From a virus, in the IMG/VR virus record IMGVR_UViG_3300022752_000464, positions 1 to 20,978 of that record: 20,978 nucleotides of DNA. The stretch is one strand, 5' to 3'. Below the pieces are notes generated by a model, which worked only from the letters and a program-made list of their open reading frames with translations, had not been told where the DNA came from and did no database searches. Below are positions 7,338 through 13,771 of this stretch, piece after piece. The translations under genes were made by a program, and so were the position numbers. The first letter of the stretch is position 1, and every line of letters starts with the position of its first letter.

Positions 7338-7802
7338 ATGGCAAACTATCAGACGCAGAAATCTCAGACCTACGCGACTGTCATCGGCCAGGGTGGCGCT
7401 CGCGCTCTTGTCTGCGACATGGTTTCGGTTGCCCTTACTACCGCCATGATCGACAACGCGAACGACGAAATCGAACTGCTCTGGGTGCCGGCGGGAGCGG
7501 TCATCGTCGGCGCCGAGCTCCGCTGCACCGACGTCGACACGAACGCATCGCCGGCGATCCTGTGGGATGTCGGCGATGACGCGGACGAAGACCGCTTGAT
7601 CGCTGCGGCAACTGTCGGCCAGACGGCCGCAACCACTAACACGCTGGCCGTGACGGGATTCGGCTATCGATACAACACCGCCACGAAGATCAAGGCGTAC
7701 GTGAACACGGCGTCGGCAACAGCGGCGACCGGCACGCTGTACTTCCGCATCACGTACTTCGTCGATGCGAACTTCACCCTCACGAACCCGGTCGTCTCGT
7801 GA
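7338..7802 (+). CDS. Probable capsid decoration / head-accessory protein
   Basis: The product has 154 residues, rich in Ala, Thr and Val, and looks all-beta with no charged coiled coil. Segments such as IELLWVPAGAVIVGAELRC, SPAILWDVGDDADEDRLIAA and GTLYFRITYFVD have the alternating pattern of a beta sandwich. Small beta proteins encoded directly after the coat gene are commonly capsid-stabilising or decoration proteins. High expression is suggested by a perfect AGGAGG at 7325-7330, 7 bases before the ATG and the strongest Shine-Dalgarno seen so far in the window. Its stop overlaps the GTG start of the next gene (GTGA). The exact family is not recognised; a role in the virion is likely, and the decoration function is inferred from position, size and expression signal. 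Confidence 0.7.
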   Translation: MANYQTQKSQTYATVIGQGGARALVCDMVSVALTTAMIDNANDEIELLWVPAGAVIVGAELRCTDVDTNASPAILWDVGDDADEDRLIAAATVGQTAATTNTLAVTGFGYRYNTATKIKAYVNTASATAATGTLYFRITYFVDANFTLTNPVVS

Positions 7803-8029
7803 GGTTTGTCTATAGAGGCGAGGCGCCGAACGGCTTCATCGAGCAATACGGCGTCCGCTTCGTTCCTGGCGAGCCTGCAGAAGTCACCGAGGAGGCAGCA
7901 GTGCGAAAACTGCTGGGCAATCGGTACTTCTGCAGTGTCGAGGGCGAGGCGGAAGCACCAAAGCGACGCGGTCGCCCACCCAAGGTGAAGGTGGAGCAGG
8001 AGGCGGACGACGATGGCAGCGTTCAATAA
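7799..8029 (+). CDS. Small conserved-looking phage protein with AT-hook-like motif
   Basis: A 76-residue product starting at GTG (7799), which overlaps the stop of the upstream gene (GTGA). Residues 1-47 (FVYRGEAPNGFIEQYGVRF, then VPGEPAEVTEEAAVRKLLGN) look like a small compact beta/alpha domain in which a position-dependent F/V-x-P-G-x-P-A-x-V pattern precedes a helix. Residues 55-62 (KRRGRPPK) resemble an AT-hook DNA-binding motif, and the tail is acidic (EQEADDDG). Similar small proteins sit between coat and tail genes in other phages, where their job is generally unknown. It could bind DNA at the head interior or simply have a basic linker. It overlaps the next gene by 17 bases. Confidence 0.65.
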   Translation: MRFVYRGEAPNGFIEQYGVRFVPGEPAEVTEEAAVRKLLGNRYFCSVEGEAEAPKRRGRPPKVKVEQEADDDGSVQ

Positions 8030-8432
8030 ATTCAACGCGTTTGTCGAGAACCTGGCCGAGAAAACATTCAATCTTCAGACCGACACGCTGCGGATCATGC
8101 TGACCAATGCGGCACCGGTGGCAACCAACTCGGTTAGGGCAAACCTGACCGAAATCAGCGCCGGCAACGGATACACAGCGGGCGGCACGGCATGCACCGT
8201 GTCGTCGTCTGCGCAGACCAGCGGCACCTACAAGCTGGTTCTCGCCGACGTCGTGTTTACTGCCTCGGGCGGCATCATCGGCCCGTTCAGGTACGCAGTG
8301 CTCTACGACGACACGGCCACGAATGACGAGCTGATCGGCTGGTGGGATTACGGGTCCAGCATCCAGCTTGCTGACACCGAGACTTTCACTGTCGACTTCG
8401 ACGCCGCCGCCGGCGTTCTGACGCTGGCTTGA
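8013..8432 (+). CDS. Conserved phage virion-type protein
   Basis: The product is 139 residues and matches a type of short protein widely seen in phage structural regions, usually annotated only as hypothetical or structural. Typical stretches are AFNKFNAFVENLAEKTFNL, DTLRIMLTNAAPVATNSV, ISAGNGYTAGGTA, GGIIGPFRYAVLYDDTATND, ELIGWWDYGSSIQL and a final ETFTVDFD strand. The fold looks like a short N-terminal helix followed by beta strands. AGGAGG at 7998-8003 lies 9 bases before the ATG, again a strong site, which suggests a high copy number. With the gene at 7338 it gives two small, strongly translated beta proteins just after coat, so one may decorate the head and the other may belong to a head fibre or connector. 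Which is which cannot be told from sequence. Confidence 0.72.
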   Translation: MAAFNKFNAFVENLAEKTFNLQTDTLRIMLTNAAPVATNSVRANLTEISAGNGYTAGGTACTVSSSAQTSGTYKLVLADVVFTASGGIIGPFRYAVLYDDTATNDELIGWWDYGSSIQLADTETFTVDFDAAAGVLTLA

Positions 8433-8442
8433 GGGTGATGCC

Positions 8443-8697
8443 ATGGCAAGCGCAGATGTGATGCGGAAGCGGTTTTGGGATCTGGCCAACGCCAGAGACG
8501 GGATCTTGTCTCAATCGAGCGCGCCGCGGCAGGAGCGCGAAGAATTGCAGGCGCAGATTGCCGATTTGGAGCGCCGCATGGCCCCGCTCAATCAGAGGAT
8601 CAGAGAGATCGAGGCGCCGCTGTACGACATCAATCAGGAGCGCGCGATGTTGGCGCGAGCGCTTGGTGGCGCAACTGGTCCTCGACCCGGAGCCTGA
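8443..8697 (+). CDS. Small coiled-coil protein, function unknown
   Basis: An 84-residue, mostly helical product. Residues 27-75 (RQEREELQAQIADLERRMAP, then LNQRIREIEAPLYDINQERA) form a heptad-rich coiled coil with a proline break. The tail is Gly/Pro-rich. GAGGG at 8431-8435 lies 7 bases before the ATG. It sits between the small head-type proteins and the fibre-like gene, so it may be a small trimerising or chaperone-like partner of either, but there is no direct evidence. Third-position G/C bias is high, as in its neighbours, which supports it being real despite its size. Confidence 0.65.
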   Translation: MASADVMRKRFWDLANARDGILSQSSAPRQEREELQAQIADLERRMAPLNQRIREIEAPLYDINQERAMLARALGGATGPRPGA

Positions 8698-8702
8698 CCT
8701 GA

Positions 8703-9746
8703 ATGGCCAAGCTCTACAACCTTGCGCGAATGACGACGGCGACGACGGGGACCGGAACCATAACATTGGGTTCGGCTGTCGCTGGGTTTCTGTCGTTTGC
8801 CGGCGCCGGTATCCTCGATGGCGAAACGATCACCTACGCCATCAAGGATGGATCCAATTCTGAAATCGGGCGCGGCGTTTTCACGTCATCCGGAACGACG
8901 CTGACGCGCAATGTTCTGCGTTCGACCAACTCAAACAATCCAATTTACTTGTCCGGTTCGGCGCAGATTTTCATCTCCGCCGCAGCGGAAGACACCTACG
9001 TCCGTCATGGCGAGTGCCGCCTAACCAAAAGCGGCAGCAATCTTCTTTTAAGTCCGCTTGACGGGAACAGGATTCTGATTAACGGAAATGTTCAGGAAAT
9101 CCCATCGGCCGGGGTGTCGCTGGCGGCGACGGGCCTCACGCCAGGGACGAACTACTACATTTACGCGTTCATGAATTCCGGCACAATGACGCTGGAGGCA
9201 TCAACTACGGCTCGCGCTACAGACTCATCGACGGCGACGGGCAACCTTGGGATCGAAATCAAAAGCGGCGACGCCACGCGAACCCTGGTCGGGCTTGCCC
9301 GCGTTGTCACCGGCCCAGCATGGGCCGACAGCACGACGCAGCGGTTCGTGATCTCTTGGTTCAATCGGCGTGAAATGCATGGCGTCAACGCGATCACATC
9401 GAATTTCTCGACAACATCGACAACCTTCGTCGAAGCGATGGCGTCAAACCGCGTGGAATTTTTGTCTTGGGGTGGTGTAGTGACCAAGGCGTCGGTGGTC
9501 ACGTACAACTTCAACTCAACAACGGCCTATTGCCTGACAAAAACGAGTTTCGACGGCAGCAACGACAGTTTCCCGTTGGCGTCGTATGGAACCAACGGAT
9601 ACCCGTGCACAGTACCGCATGAAGCAGTCCTGAGTGAAGGCTACCACTACGCCACAGCGCTGGTGAGGGTTGATTCTGGCACCGGCACTTGGCAGGGCAA
9701 CGCGTCATTTTCGCAGACCAACGTCCACGCAATCACGATGGGGTAA
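8703..9746 (+). CDS. Fibre-like virion protein
   Basis: The product has 347 residues, is rich in Ser, Thr, Gly and Ala, and looks beta-rich. The N-terminal ~100 residues (LYNLARMTTATTGTGTITLG, then DGETITYAIKDGSNSEIGRG, TSSGTTLTRNVLRSTNS, SGSAQIFISAAAED) are a module found at the start of many phage fibre or structural proteins and probably attach to the particle. A second part has GLTPGTNYYIYAFMNSGTM and ATGNLGIEIKSGDATRTLVG. The C-terminal part (from about residue 215, RRFVISW-like FVISWFNRREMH onward) is a separate domain that may be the exposed, receptor- or surface-binding end. Local base composition is lower in G/C than its neighbours (97 of 180 bases at 8941-9120 are G or C), as often seen in exchanged fibre genes. 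GGAG at 8689-8692 precedes the ATG by 10 bases. It could be a head fibre or a tail fibre. Confidence 0.7.
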   Translation: MAKLYNLARMTTATTGTGTITLGSAVAGFLSFAGAGILDGETITYAIKDGSNSEIGRGVFTSSGTTLTRNVLRSTNSNNPIYLSGSAQIFISAAAEDTYVRHGECRLTKSGSNLLLSPLDGNRILINGNVQEIPSAGVSLAATGLTPGTNYYIYAFMNSGTMTLEASTTARATDSSTATGNLGIEIKSGDATRTLVGLARVVTGPAWADSTTQRFVISWFNRREMHGVNAITSNFSTTSTTFVEAMASNRVEFLSWGGVVTKASVVTYNFNSTTAYCLTKTSFDGSNDSFPLASYGTNGYPCTVPHEAVLSEGYHYATALVRVDSGTGTWQGNASFSQTNVHAITMG

Positions 9747-9748
9747 TC

Positions 9749-10282
9749 ATGACGTTCGGACCATCGTTTGGAGAAGAGCTTGCGCGTTCGGGCCTTGCCG
9801 GGCTCCCCCTTGGATGGAGCGATACGGGTCAAATCGTCGGCCGCGCCAATCTGACAGCCGAGCAGCAGGCGACGTTGGACCGCGTCATTGCAGAGCATGT
9901 GCCGCTGAACGGGGTCAAGGCCCAGGCGCTCGCTGAGATCGACAGCCGCCACGCCGAGGTAACGCGGCGCTATCTGACACCCGGCGTCGACTACTCACGC
10001 AAATTGCGCGAGGCGGAGTACGTCGCCGACACGGAGACGCCCGATCCCGCGCTGTGTCCCATGCTTATGGCCGGCGTCGGCATCACGGTGCCATCGAGCG
10101 GCAACGTGCAAGCAGACCTCAAGGCAATTGCAGCCCTGGTCCGGCGCAGGGACGCCGAGACAGCGGCGGCGCTCGCCCCGCTCGACCACGTGCGTCATGC
10201 GGCCAAGGCTGCCATCCGCGCCGCAACAACGACGGATGAAATCGAGAGCGTGCTCGCGTCGACCACCTTCCGAGGTCTTTGA
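9749..10282 (+). CDS. Fibre-associated helical protein (DUF4376 / tail-fibre-assembly-like)
   Basis: The product has 177 residues. After a short variable N-terminus (to about residue 30), the rest is an Ala-rich helical region: AEQQATLDRVIAEHVPLNGV, KAQALAEIDSRHAEVTRRYL, SRKLREAEYVADTE, PALCPMLMAGVGI, then KAIAALVRRRDAETAAALAP and KAAIRAATTTDEIESVL. This succession (A-L-x-x-I-D, Y-x-x-K-x-x-E-A, P-x-L-x-A, A-x-x-V, A-K-A-A-I-x-A-A) resembles the C-terminal helical domain called DUF4376 and tail-fibre-assembly-type proteins. A longer frame reaches back to 9689, but it would run inside the fibre gene; the ATG at 9749, two bases after the previous TAA and behind GGGG at 9740-9743, is the natural start. 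Position right after a fibre gene supports a chaperone or fibre-component role. Family assignment is from pattern only. Confidence 0.6.
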   Translation: MTFGPSFGEELARSGLAGLPLGWSDTGQIVGRANLTAEQQATLDRVIAEHVPLNGVKAQALAEIDSRHAEVTRRYLTPGVDYSRKLREAEYVADTETPDPALCPMLMAGVGITVPSSGNVQADLKAIAALVRRRDAETAAALAPLDHVRHAAKAAIRAATTTDEIESVLASTTFRGL

Positions 10283-10752
10283 TGGCTATCGTGCTGCCGT
10301 TCGAGCGCGTGACCGAGACCTACTACACACCGTCCCAGGACAGGCTCTATGCCGACGCACCCGTCTATGTGCAGCTGGGCACGCCGACGCCGGCGGGACC
10401 TGCGCAACAAAACACCTGGCATCGCGTGGATCTACGCCCGTGGGGCGTTCCGAACGACGCTCGGTTTGCCTTCCTCAACGGCCTGCTCGTGATCACGCAC
10501 GGGACAAGCCCGCAGATTGCCGATCTGCGTGTGACGTTCCGATCTCCCGACGACATCACGGCGGACCCGACCCGCTACATCGGCCAGTGCATCGAGGCGC
10601 ATATTGGCGGAGGCCAGCGCACCAACATGAGCGCGATCGTCAAGCTGCTGAACGGGCAGTTTGATTTTGCGTACGCAGCTTCAGGTCCGATCGGGTGGCC
10701 AGACTTCGCGTCCTACGCGATCAACCTGTCGCTGGACGGCTACGCAAAATGA
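10282..10752 (+). CDS. Beta-rich fibre-region protein, function unknown
   Basis: The 156-residue product begins at the ATG sharing one base with the previous stop (TGATG), with GAGG at 10272-10275 six bases upstream; an in-frame TTG at 10279 is less likely. The sequence looks like a compact beta-sandwich. Recognisable stretches are FAFLNGLLVITHGTSPQIAD, LRVTFRSPDD, RYIGQCIEAHIGGGQRTNMS and a final YAINLSLDGYAK. Proteins with this VITHGT / YIGQ-x-x-EAHIGGGQR pattern occur beside fibre genes in other phages, without a proven role. No catalytic motif or signal peptide is visible. It is probably a virion accessory, such as a capping or binding domain of the neighbouring fibre. Confidence 0.62.
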   Translation: MAIVLPFERVTETYYTPSQDRLYADAPVYVQLGTPTPAGPAQQNTWHRVDLRPWGVPNDARFAFLNGLLVITHGTSPQIADLRVTFRSPDDITADPTRYIGQCIEAHIGGGQRTNMSAIVKLLNGQFDFAYAASGPIGWPDFASYAINLSLDGYAK

Positions 10753-10946
10753 GCCCGCCGCTGCTGCCGATCAAAAGACGGCACACTGAGCGCATCGAGA
10801 CAAGAACGGAATTGGCGTTGCCTCAAGAATTGTCGGAGGCCGTCGCGACGCTCACGGGCCAGATGCTGGAAATGAAGCGGGACATCGCTGATCTCAAGCA
10901 GGCGCTCGGCGACTTTTACCGAAGCACCGATAGCAAGGCAGCCTGA
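10749..10946 (+). CDS. Small coiled-coil protein, function unknown
   Basis: A 65-residue product from the ATG at 10749, which overlaps the preceding stop (ATGA). A longer frame back to 10695 exists but lies inside the upstream gene and lacks its own support. The N-terminus is basic and Pro-rich (SPPLLPIKRRHTERIETRTE). Residues 24-58 form a heptad-like helix (LSEAVATLTGQMLEMKRDIA, then DLKQALGDFYRSTDS). Nothing points to a specific function; an oligomerising helper or adaptor for the fibre-region proteins on either side is possible. Its own stop shares a base with the next start (TGATG), so it is embedded in the coupled gene string, which supports its reality. Confidence 0.6.
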   Translation: MSPPLLPIKRRHTERIETRTELALPQELSEAVATLTGQMLEMKRDIADLKQALGDFYRSTDSKAA

Positions 10947-11641
10947 TGCTTGGCCTCTACTCGCTCGGTGAAGACGCACTTGGCTCCTTGCCGAGTGCAG
11001 CCTCTGCATACGCCATTACGATAGATGCCATTACGTTCACGTATTTTGGCAATGACGCTGGCCTGGTTGCAAGACGCCACGTTGCTGTCGCAGCAGGAAC
11101 CTTCGTAGTCACTGGTCAGAATGCGGCGGTTCGCAGCGCTCGCAAGCTGGTATTTTCTACTGGCGCATTCACAATGTCGGCGCCGAACACCAATGCGCGC
11201 GCCGACCGTCGAGTATACGCGTCGCCATTGCCGAGAGGCACCAATGTCCAGTTCGGCTTTGCAGCTCTTGGACAGACGGCTTTTGGCCAGGGCGACGAGA
11301 CCGACGATCTTACGGTCAGTGCCAGCTTGCAGTCAGCCAGGCTCGCGGCATCTAGGCGTCTCGTCGCATCACCTGCTGCCATTGCAATCGGTGGCCAAGC
11401 CGCCGATCTTGTTCGGTTCCTTGGCCTAAGGGCCGGTGGCGTGTCGTTCACGCTGTCCGGCAACCCGGCACGACTTGCGACAACGCGACGCCTGACAGTA
11501 TCGGCCGGCGTGTTCAGCGAAGTCGGCACTGTCATCGATCTCGCTCGTCGTCGAAGGGGACTGAATGTCCGACCGAGCGGCGGGCAGAAGTTGTTTGTTG
11601 GTTCCGGTGGTGGCGCCAAGGGCCTGAGGATCTCTGCATGA
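10946..11641 (+). CDS. Structural protein built from ~22-residue repeats
   Basis: The 231-residue product is two related modules. Each opens with the same short motif, LGLYSLGEDALG at residues 2-13 and FGFAALGQTAFG at 103-114. Each is then followed by repeats of about 22 residues carrying an R-R/K pair, hydrophobic strand, Gly and Phe/Val: ARRHVAVAAGTF, ARKLVFSTGAF, DRRVYASP, SRRLVASPAA, RFLGLRAGGV, TRRLTVSAGVF, RRRRGLNV. The basic pairs near 44, 66, 88, 138, 158, 182 and 203 show the period. The composition (Ala, Gly, Arg, Val, no Cys) fits a beta-solenoid-like or filamentous virion component. No family is recognised. It is coupled by 1- and 4-base overlaps to its neighbours. Confidence 0.65.
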   Translation: MLGLYSLGEDALGSLPSAASAYAITIDAITFTYFGNDAGLVARRHVAVAAGTFVVTGQNAAVRSARKLVFSTGAFTMSAPNTNARADRRVYASPLPRGTNVQFGFAALGQTAFGQGDETDDLTVSASLQSARLAASRRLVASPAAIAIGGQAADLVRFLGLRAGGVSFTLSGNPARLATTRRLTVSAGVFSEVGTVIDLARRRRGLNVRPSGGQKLFVGSGGGAKGLRISA

Positions 11642-11970
11642 TGAAGCCGGGCCGCAATTTCATCAATGCCGAACTCCGTTTGACGGCGCACTTCTTTGAC
11701 GACACCGACACCGACACCAACCCAACCACAGTGGTTTGCAAGGTGCTGAGCCCCAACGGCATCACCTTCACCTACACCTACGGCACAGACACCAACATTG
11801 GGCGCGTGAACGTCGGAGACTACTACTGCGACGTCACACCAACAGTCAGTGGCCGGTGGGGCTACCGGTGGGAAGCGACCGGGAACGCCACCACGGTGGC
11901 CAGCGAAGGAAACTTCGTTGTCGACTACAGCCCGTTCTACGATGGGTTGTTGCGGGATTACACGCGATGA
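11638..11970 (+). CDS. Small Ig-like/beta-sandwich virion protein
   Basis: The product has 110 residues (ATG at 11638 overlapping the previous stop; a second ATG follows at 11641). After a basic N-terminus, a beta-sandwich pattern runs AELRLTAHFFDDTDTD, NPTTVVCKVLSPNG, TFTYTYGTD, GDYYCDVTPTVSGRWGYRWE and EGNFVVDY. The succession 'DP/NPTTV-x-x-KV-x-P-G', 'Y-x-YG-T-D' and 'GRW-x-YRWE-x-TG' is a widespread small phage protein resembling an Ig or macroglobulin-type domain, probably on the particle surface. The acidic DTDTD stretch is encoded by a perfect triple GACACC at 11701-11718. It lies immediately upstream of the neck genes, so a connector role is also possible. Confidence 0.65.
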   Translation: MMKPGRNFINAELRLTAHFFDDTDTDTNPTTVVCKVLSPNGITFTYTYGTDTNIGRVNVGDYYCDVTPTVSGRWGYRWEATGNATTVASEGNFVVDYSPFYDGLLRDYTR

Positions 11971-12320
11971 GCCTGACCAGCACCACATCAGACCTTGCTA
12001 CAGCCGTGCTTCGGGAAATGAACATCATCGACGCGGTGGAGACGCCGGCAGCGATCGACGCGACATTTGTCACCGACGCATACAATCGGAAATTCGACGA
12101 GCTTCAAGATCGAGAGCTTGCCTACTGGGATCGAGCGGAGATTCCAAACTCAATCTTTCTCGTTGTCAGGGATCTTGTGATCAATGAGGTGCGAGGAGCC
12201 TACGGCGAGCCGATGGCAGCAGCAGAAAAGGAAGGGCAGGAGATCATTATCCTGAGGCGTCTGCGGCGGCACACGCAGCGTCGGCCGTCCGGCCACAACG
12301 TAGTGGCGGATTACTTCTGA
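11967..12320 (+). CDS. Head-tail adaptor / tail accessory factor candidate (P22 gp4-like)
   Basis: The 117-residue, helix-rich product starts at the ATG overlapping the preceding stop (ATGA). A frame reaching back to 11736 is just an overlap with the upstream gene. The pattern LATAVLREMNIIDAVETP, then FVTDAYNRKFDELQDRELAYW, then IPNSIFLVVRDLVINEVRGA and YGEP fits small adaptor proteins of the P22 gp4 type. These bind the portal after packaging and begin the neck: two N-terminal helices, an A-I-P-x-x-x-F turn and a helix ending in F/YG. The C-terminus is basic (RRLRRHTQRRPSG). Its place directly before the gp10-like gene, which follows gp4 in the P22 assembly pathway, is strong context. P22 gp4 also has a peptidoglycan-hydrolase activity, but no such motif is evident here. 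Confidence 0.62.
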   Translation: MSLTSTTSDLATAVLREMNIIDAVETPAAIDATFVTDAYNRKFDELQDRELAYWDRAEIPNSIFLVVRDLVINEVRGAYGEPMAAAEKEGQEIIILRRLRRHTQRRPSGHNVVADYF

Positions 12321-13771
12321 TGGATTGGACACCGATCTCGCTCGGCCTCCAATCAAATCCAGGTCGGGACGCGCAAGCGGGCGATACTCGCCTGATCAAC
12401 TGCTATGTCGAAAGCGCCGGCAACGAAGGAAAGACGCAGGCGCCCGTCTATGCGTGCGACGGATATCGAGCCTTTTGCACCCTCGCAGCGGCAGGCGTTT
12501 CAGCGCCTCGAGCTGCGCTCGCTTTGTCGGACACGGCGCTGTACGTCGTCGCGGGCACACGCTTGGTGAAGATCAATGCGGCTGGCGTGGAAACAGCCAT
12601 CGGCGGGACGCTGCCGGCGTCCGGCCTGGTGACGATGGCCCGCAACCGACGCGAGCCAAATGCGCAGATCGGCATCTCGGTCGGTGGTCAGTTCTGGGTC
12701 TGCGAGAACGATGTCTTGACGCAAGTCAATCTCGCGCCGCTTGGCAGCACAGCACTCGTTAGCGTGACGGCACTTGACGGGTACTTCGTGTTGTTCTTCG
12801 ACAACGGCGAGGTGTTCTCGTCCGACATCGATGCGTCGACCATTGATCCTCTGGACTTCACCAAGGCCGAAAGTTCGCCCGATGGTGGGGTCGTGTCGAA
12901 GTCGCGAGGTCGCGAGCTGGTGCTGTTCGGATCGGCATCGACCGAATGGTACACCAACGCTGGTGGGGCAAACTTTCCGTTCGAGCGGACGAGTACGAGC
13001 GGCTTTGGTTGCTATGCCGCCGGTAGTGCAGTCAACGTTCTTCACATCGGACAGACCGTCGTCGACACGATCGCATTCGCGGCAACCGACGCGCTTGGAG
13101 CTTATGCAGGGATCTGCATCCTGGATGGGTACGGCGCAACCAAGATCAGCACGCCGGAGGTCGACAGATCGATCGCGTCAGAGCCCGATCGCAGCGCGAT
13201 CAAGGCGTTCTGCTATTCGCGTGATGGGCACACGTTCTACACGGTGTCGACGTCTACGGCGACATGGTCCTACGACCATGCAACTGGCCTGTGGCATGAG
13301 AGACAGTCATCCGGCGCCACGACATGGAACGCTGCAATCGCCGTCACGTTCGGGTCCAAAATCATCGTCGGGCACCGCACGCTGGCCAAACTGTTCGAGA
13401 TTGCCGGCGGGCTGTTTGCCGCCAATGCCGACAGCGTGCTGACCTTAAAGCACGCGAACGACGTCGAGGTGGGCTGGAACGCCACCAGGACCGCCGCGAT
13501 TGGTGGGGTTGGCCAGACCGACACGCAGGTTCGGTTCAATCGCCTGGGGCAGTCGCGGGAGGATGGCAAGCAATTCGAAGTGTCCATATCAAATGCAGTG
13601 ATGGAGGACGGCGTCGGCAACGACATGGTCGTTCGTCCGCCGATTGTGCACGCCTACCCCAAGCCGGTGCGGTTCTTTGCAGTGCGGATCGACATCGTTT
13701 CTGGCGCATCTCGCACTGACCGCCAAAAAGGCATTCTCGGCATGTCGACGTTGCATCGGGTGATGGCCTGA
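12320..13771 (+). CDS. Packaged-DNA stabilisation / tail accessory protein (P22 gp10-like)
   Basis: This protein would extend the neck after the adaptor and hold packaged DNA in the head. The product has 483 residues, close to P22 gp10. Typical blocks appear in order: LINCYVESAGNEGKTQAPVY (the 'N-x-Y/L-E' beginning), GYFVLFFDNGEVFSSDIDAS with LDFTKAESSPDGG, GRELVLFGSASTEWYTNAGG followed by FPFERTSTSGFGC, an IAFAATDALGAYAGI strand, GYGATKISTPEVDRSI, and the blade-like CYSRDGHTFYTVSTSTATWS with YDHATGLWHERQSS. This 'T-E-x-W-Y-N-x-G ... FPF-x-R' and 'G-H-x-F-Y ... T-W-x-YD-x-A-T-G-LWHER' signature is characteristic of the gp10 family. Start and stop are both coupled by one-base overlaps (TGATG). 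Confidence 0.87.
   Translation: MDWTPISLGLQSNPGRDAQAGDTRLINCYVESAGNEGKTQAPVYACDGYRAFCTLAAAGVSAPRAALALSDTALYVVAGTRLVKINAAGVETAIGGTLPASGLVTMARNRREPNAQIGISVGGQFWVCENDVLTQVNLAPLGSTALVSVTALDGYFVLFFDNGEVFSSDIDASTIDPLDFTKAESSPDGGVVSKSRGRELVLFGSASTEWYTNAGGANFPFERTSTSGFGCYAAGSAVNVLHIGQTVVDTIAFAATDALGAYAGICILDGYGATKISTPEVDRSIASEPDRSAIKAFCYSRDGHTFYTVSTSTATWSYDHATGLWHERQSSGATTWNAAIAVTFGSKIIVGHRTLAKLFEIAGGLFAANADSVLTLKHANDVEVGWNATRTAAIGGVGQTDTQVRFNRLGQSREDGKQFEVSISNAVMEDGVGNDMVVRPPIVHAYPKPVRFFAVRIDIVSGASRTDRQKGILGMSTLHRVMA

Noticed and set aside
11701-11718. GACACC x3 as a regulatory or microsatellite repeat
   Set aside because: It is inside a coding region, only 18 bases, and simply encodes an acidic DTDTDT stretch.
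11116-11988. 290-codon minus-strand frame
   Set aside because: It spans three short, overlapping plus-strand genes whose stop/start overlaps are regular; the antisense protein is low-complexity Val/Gly/Arg-rich without motifs.
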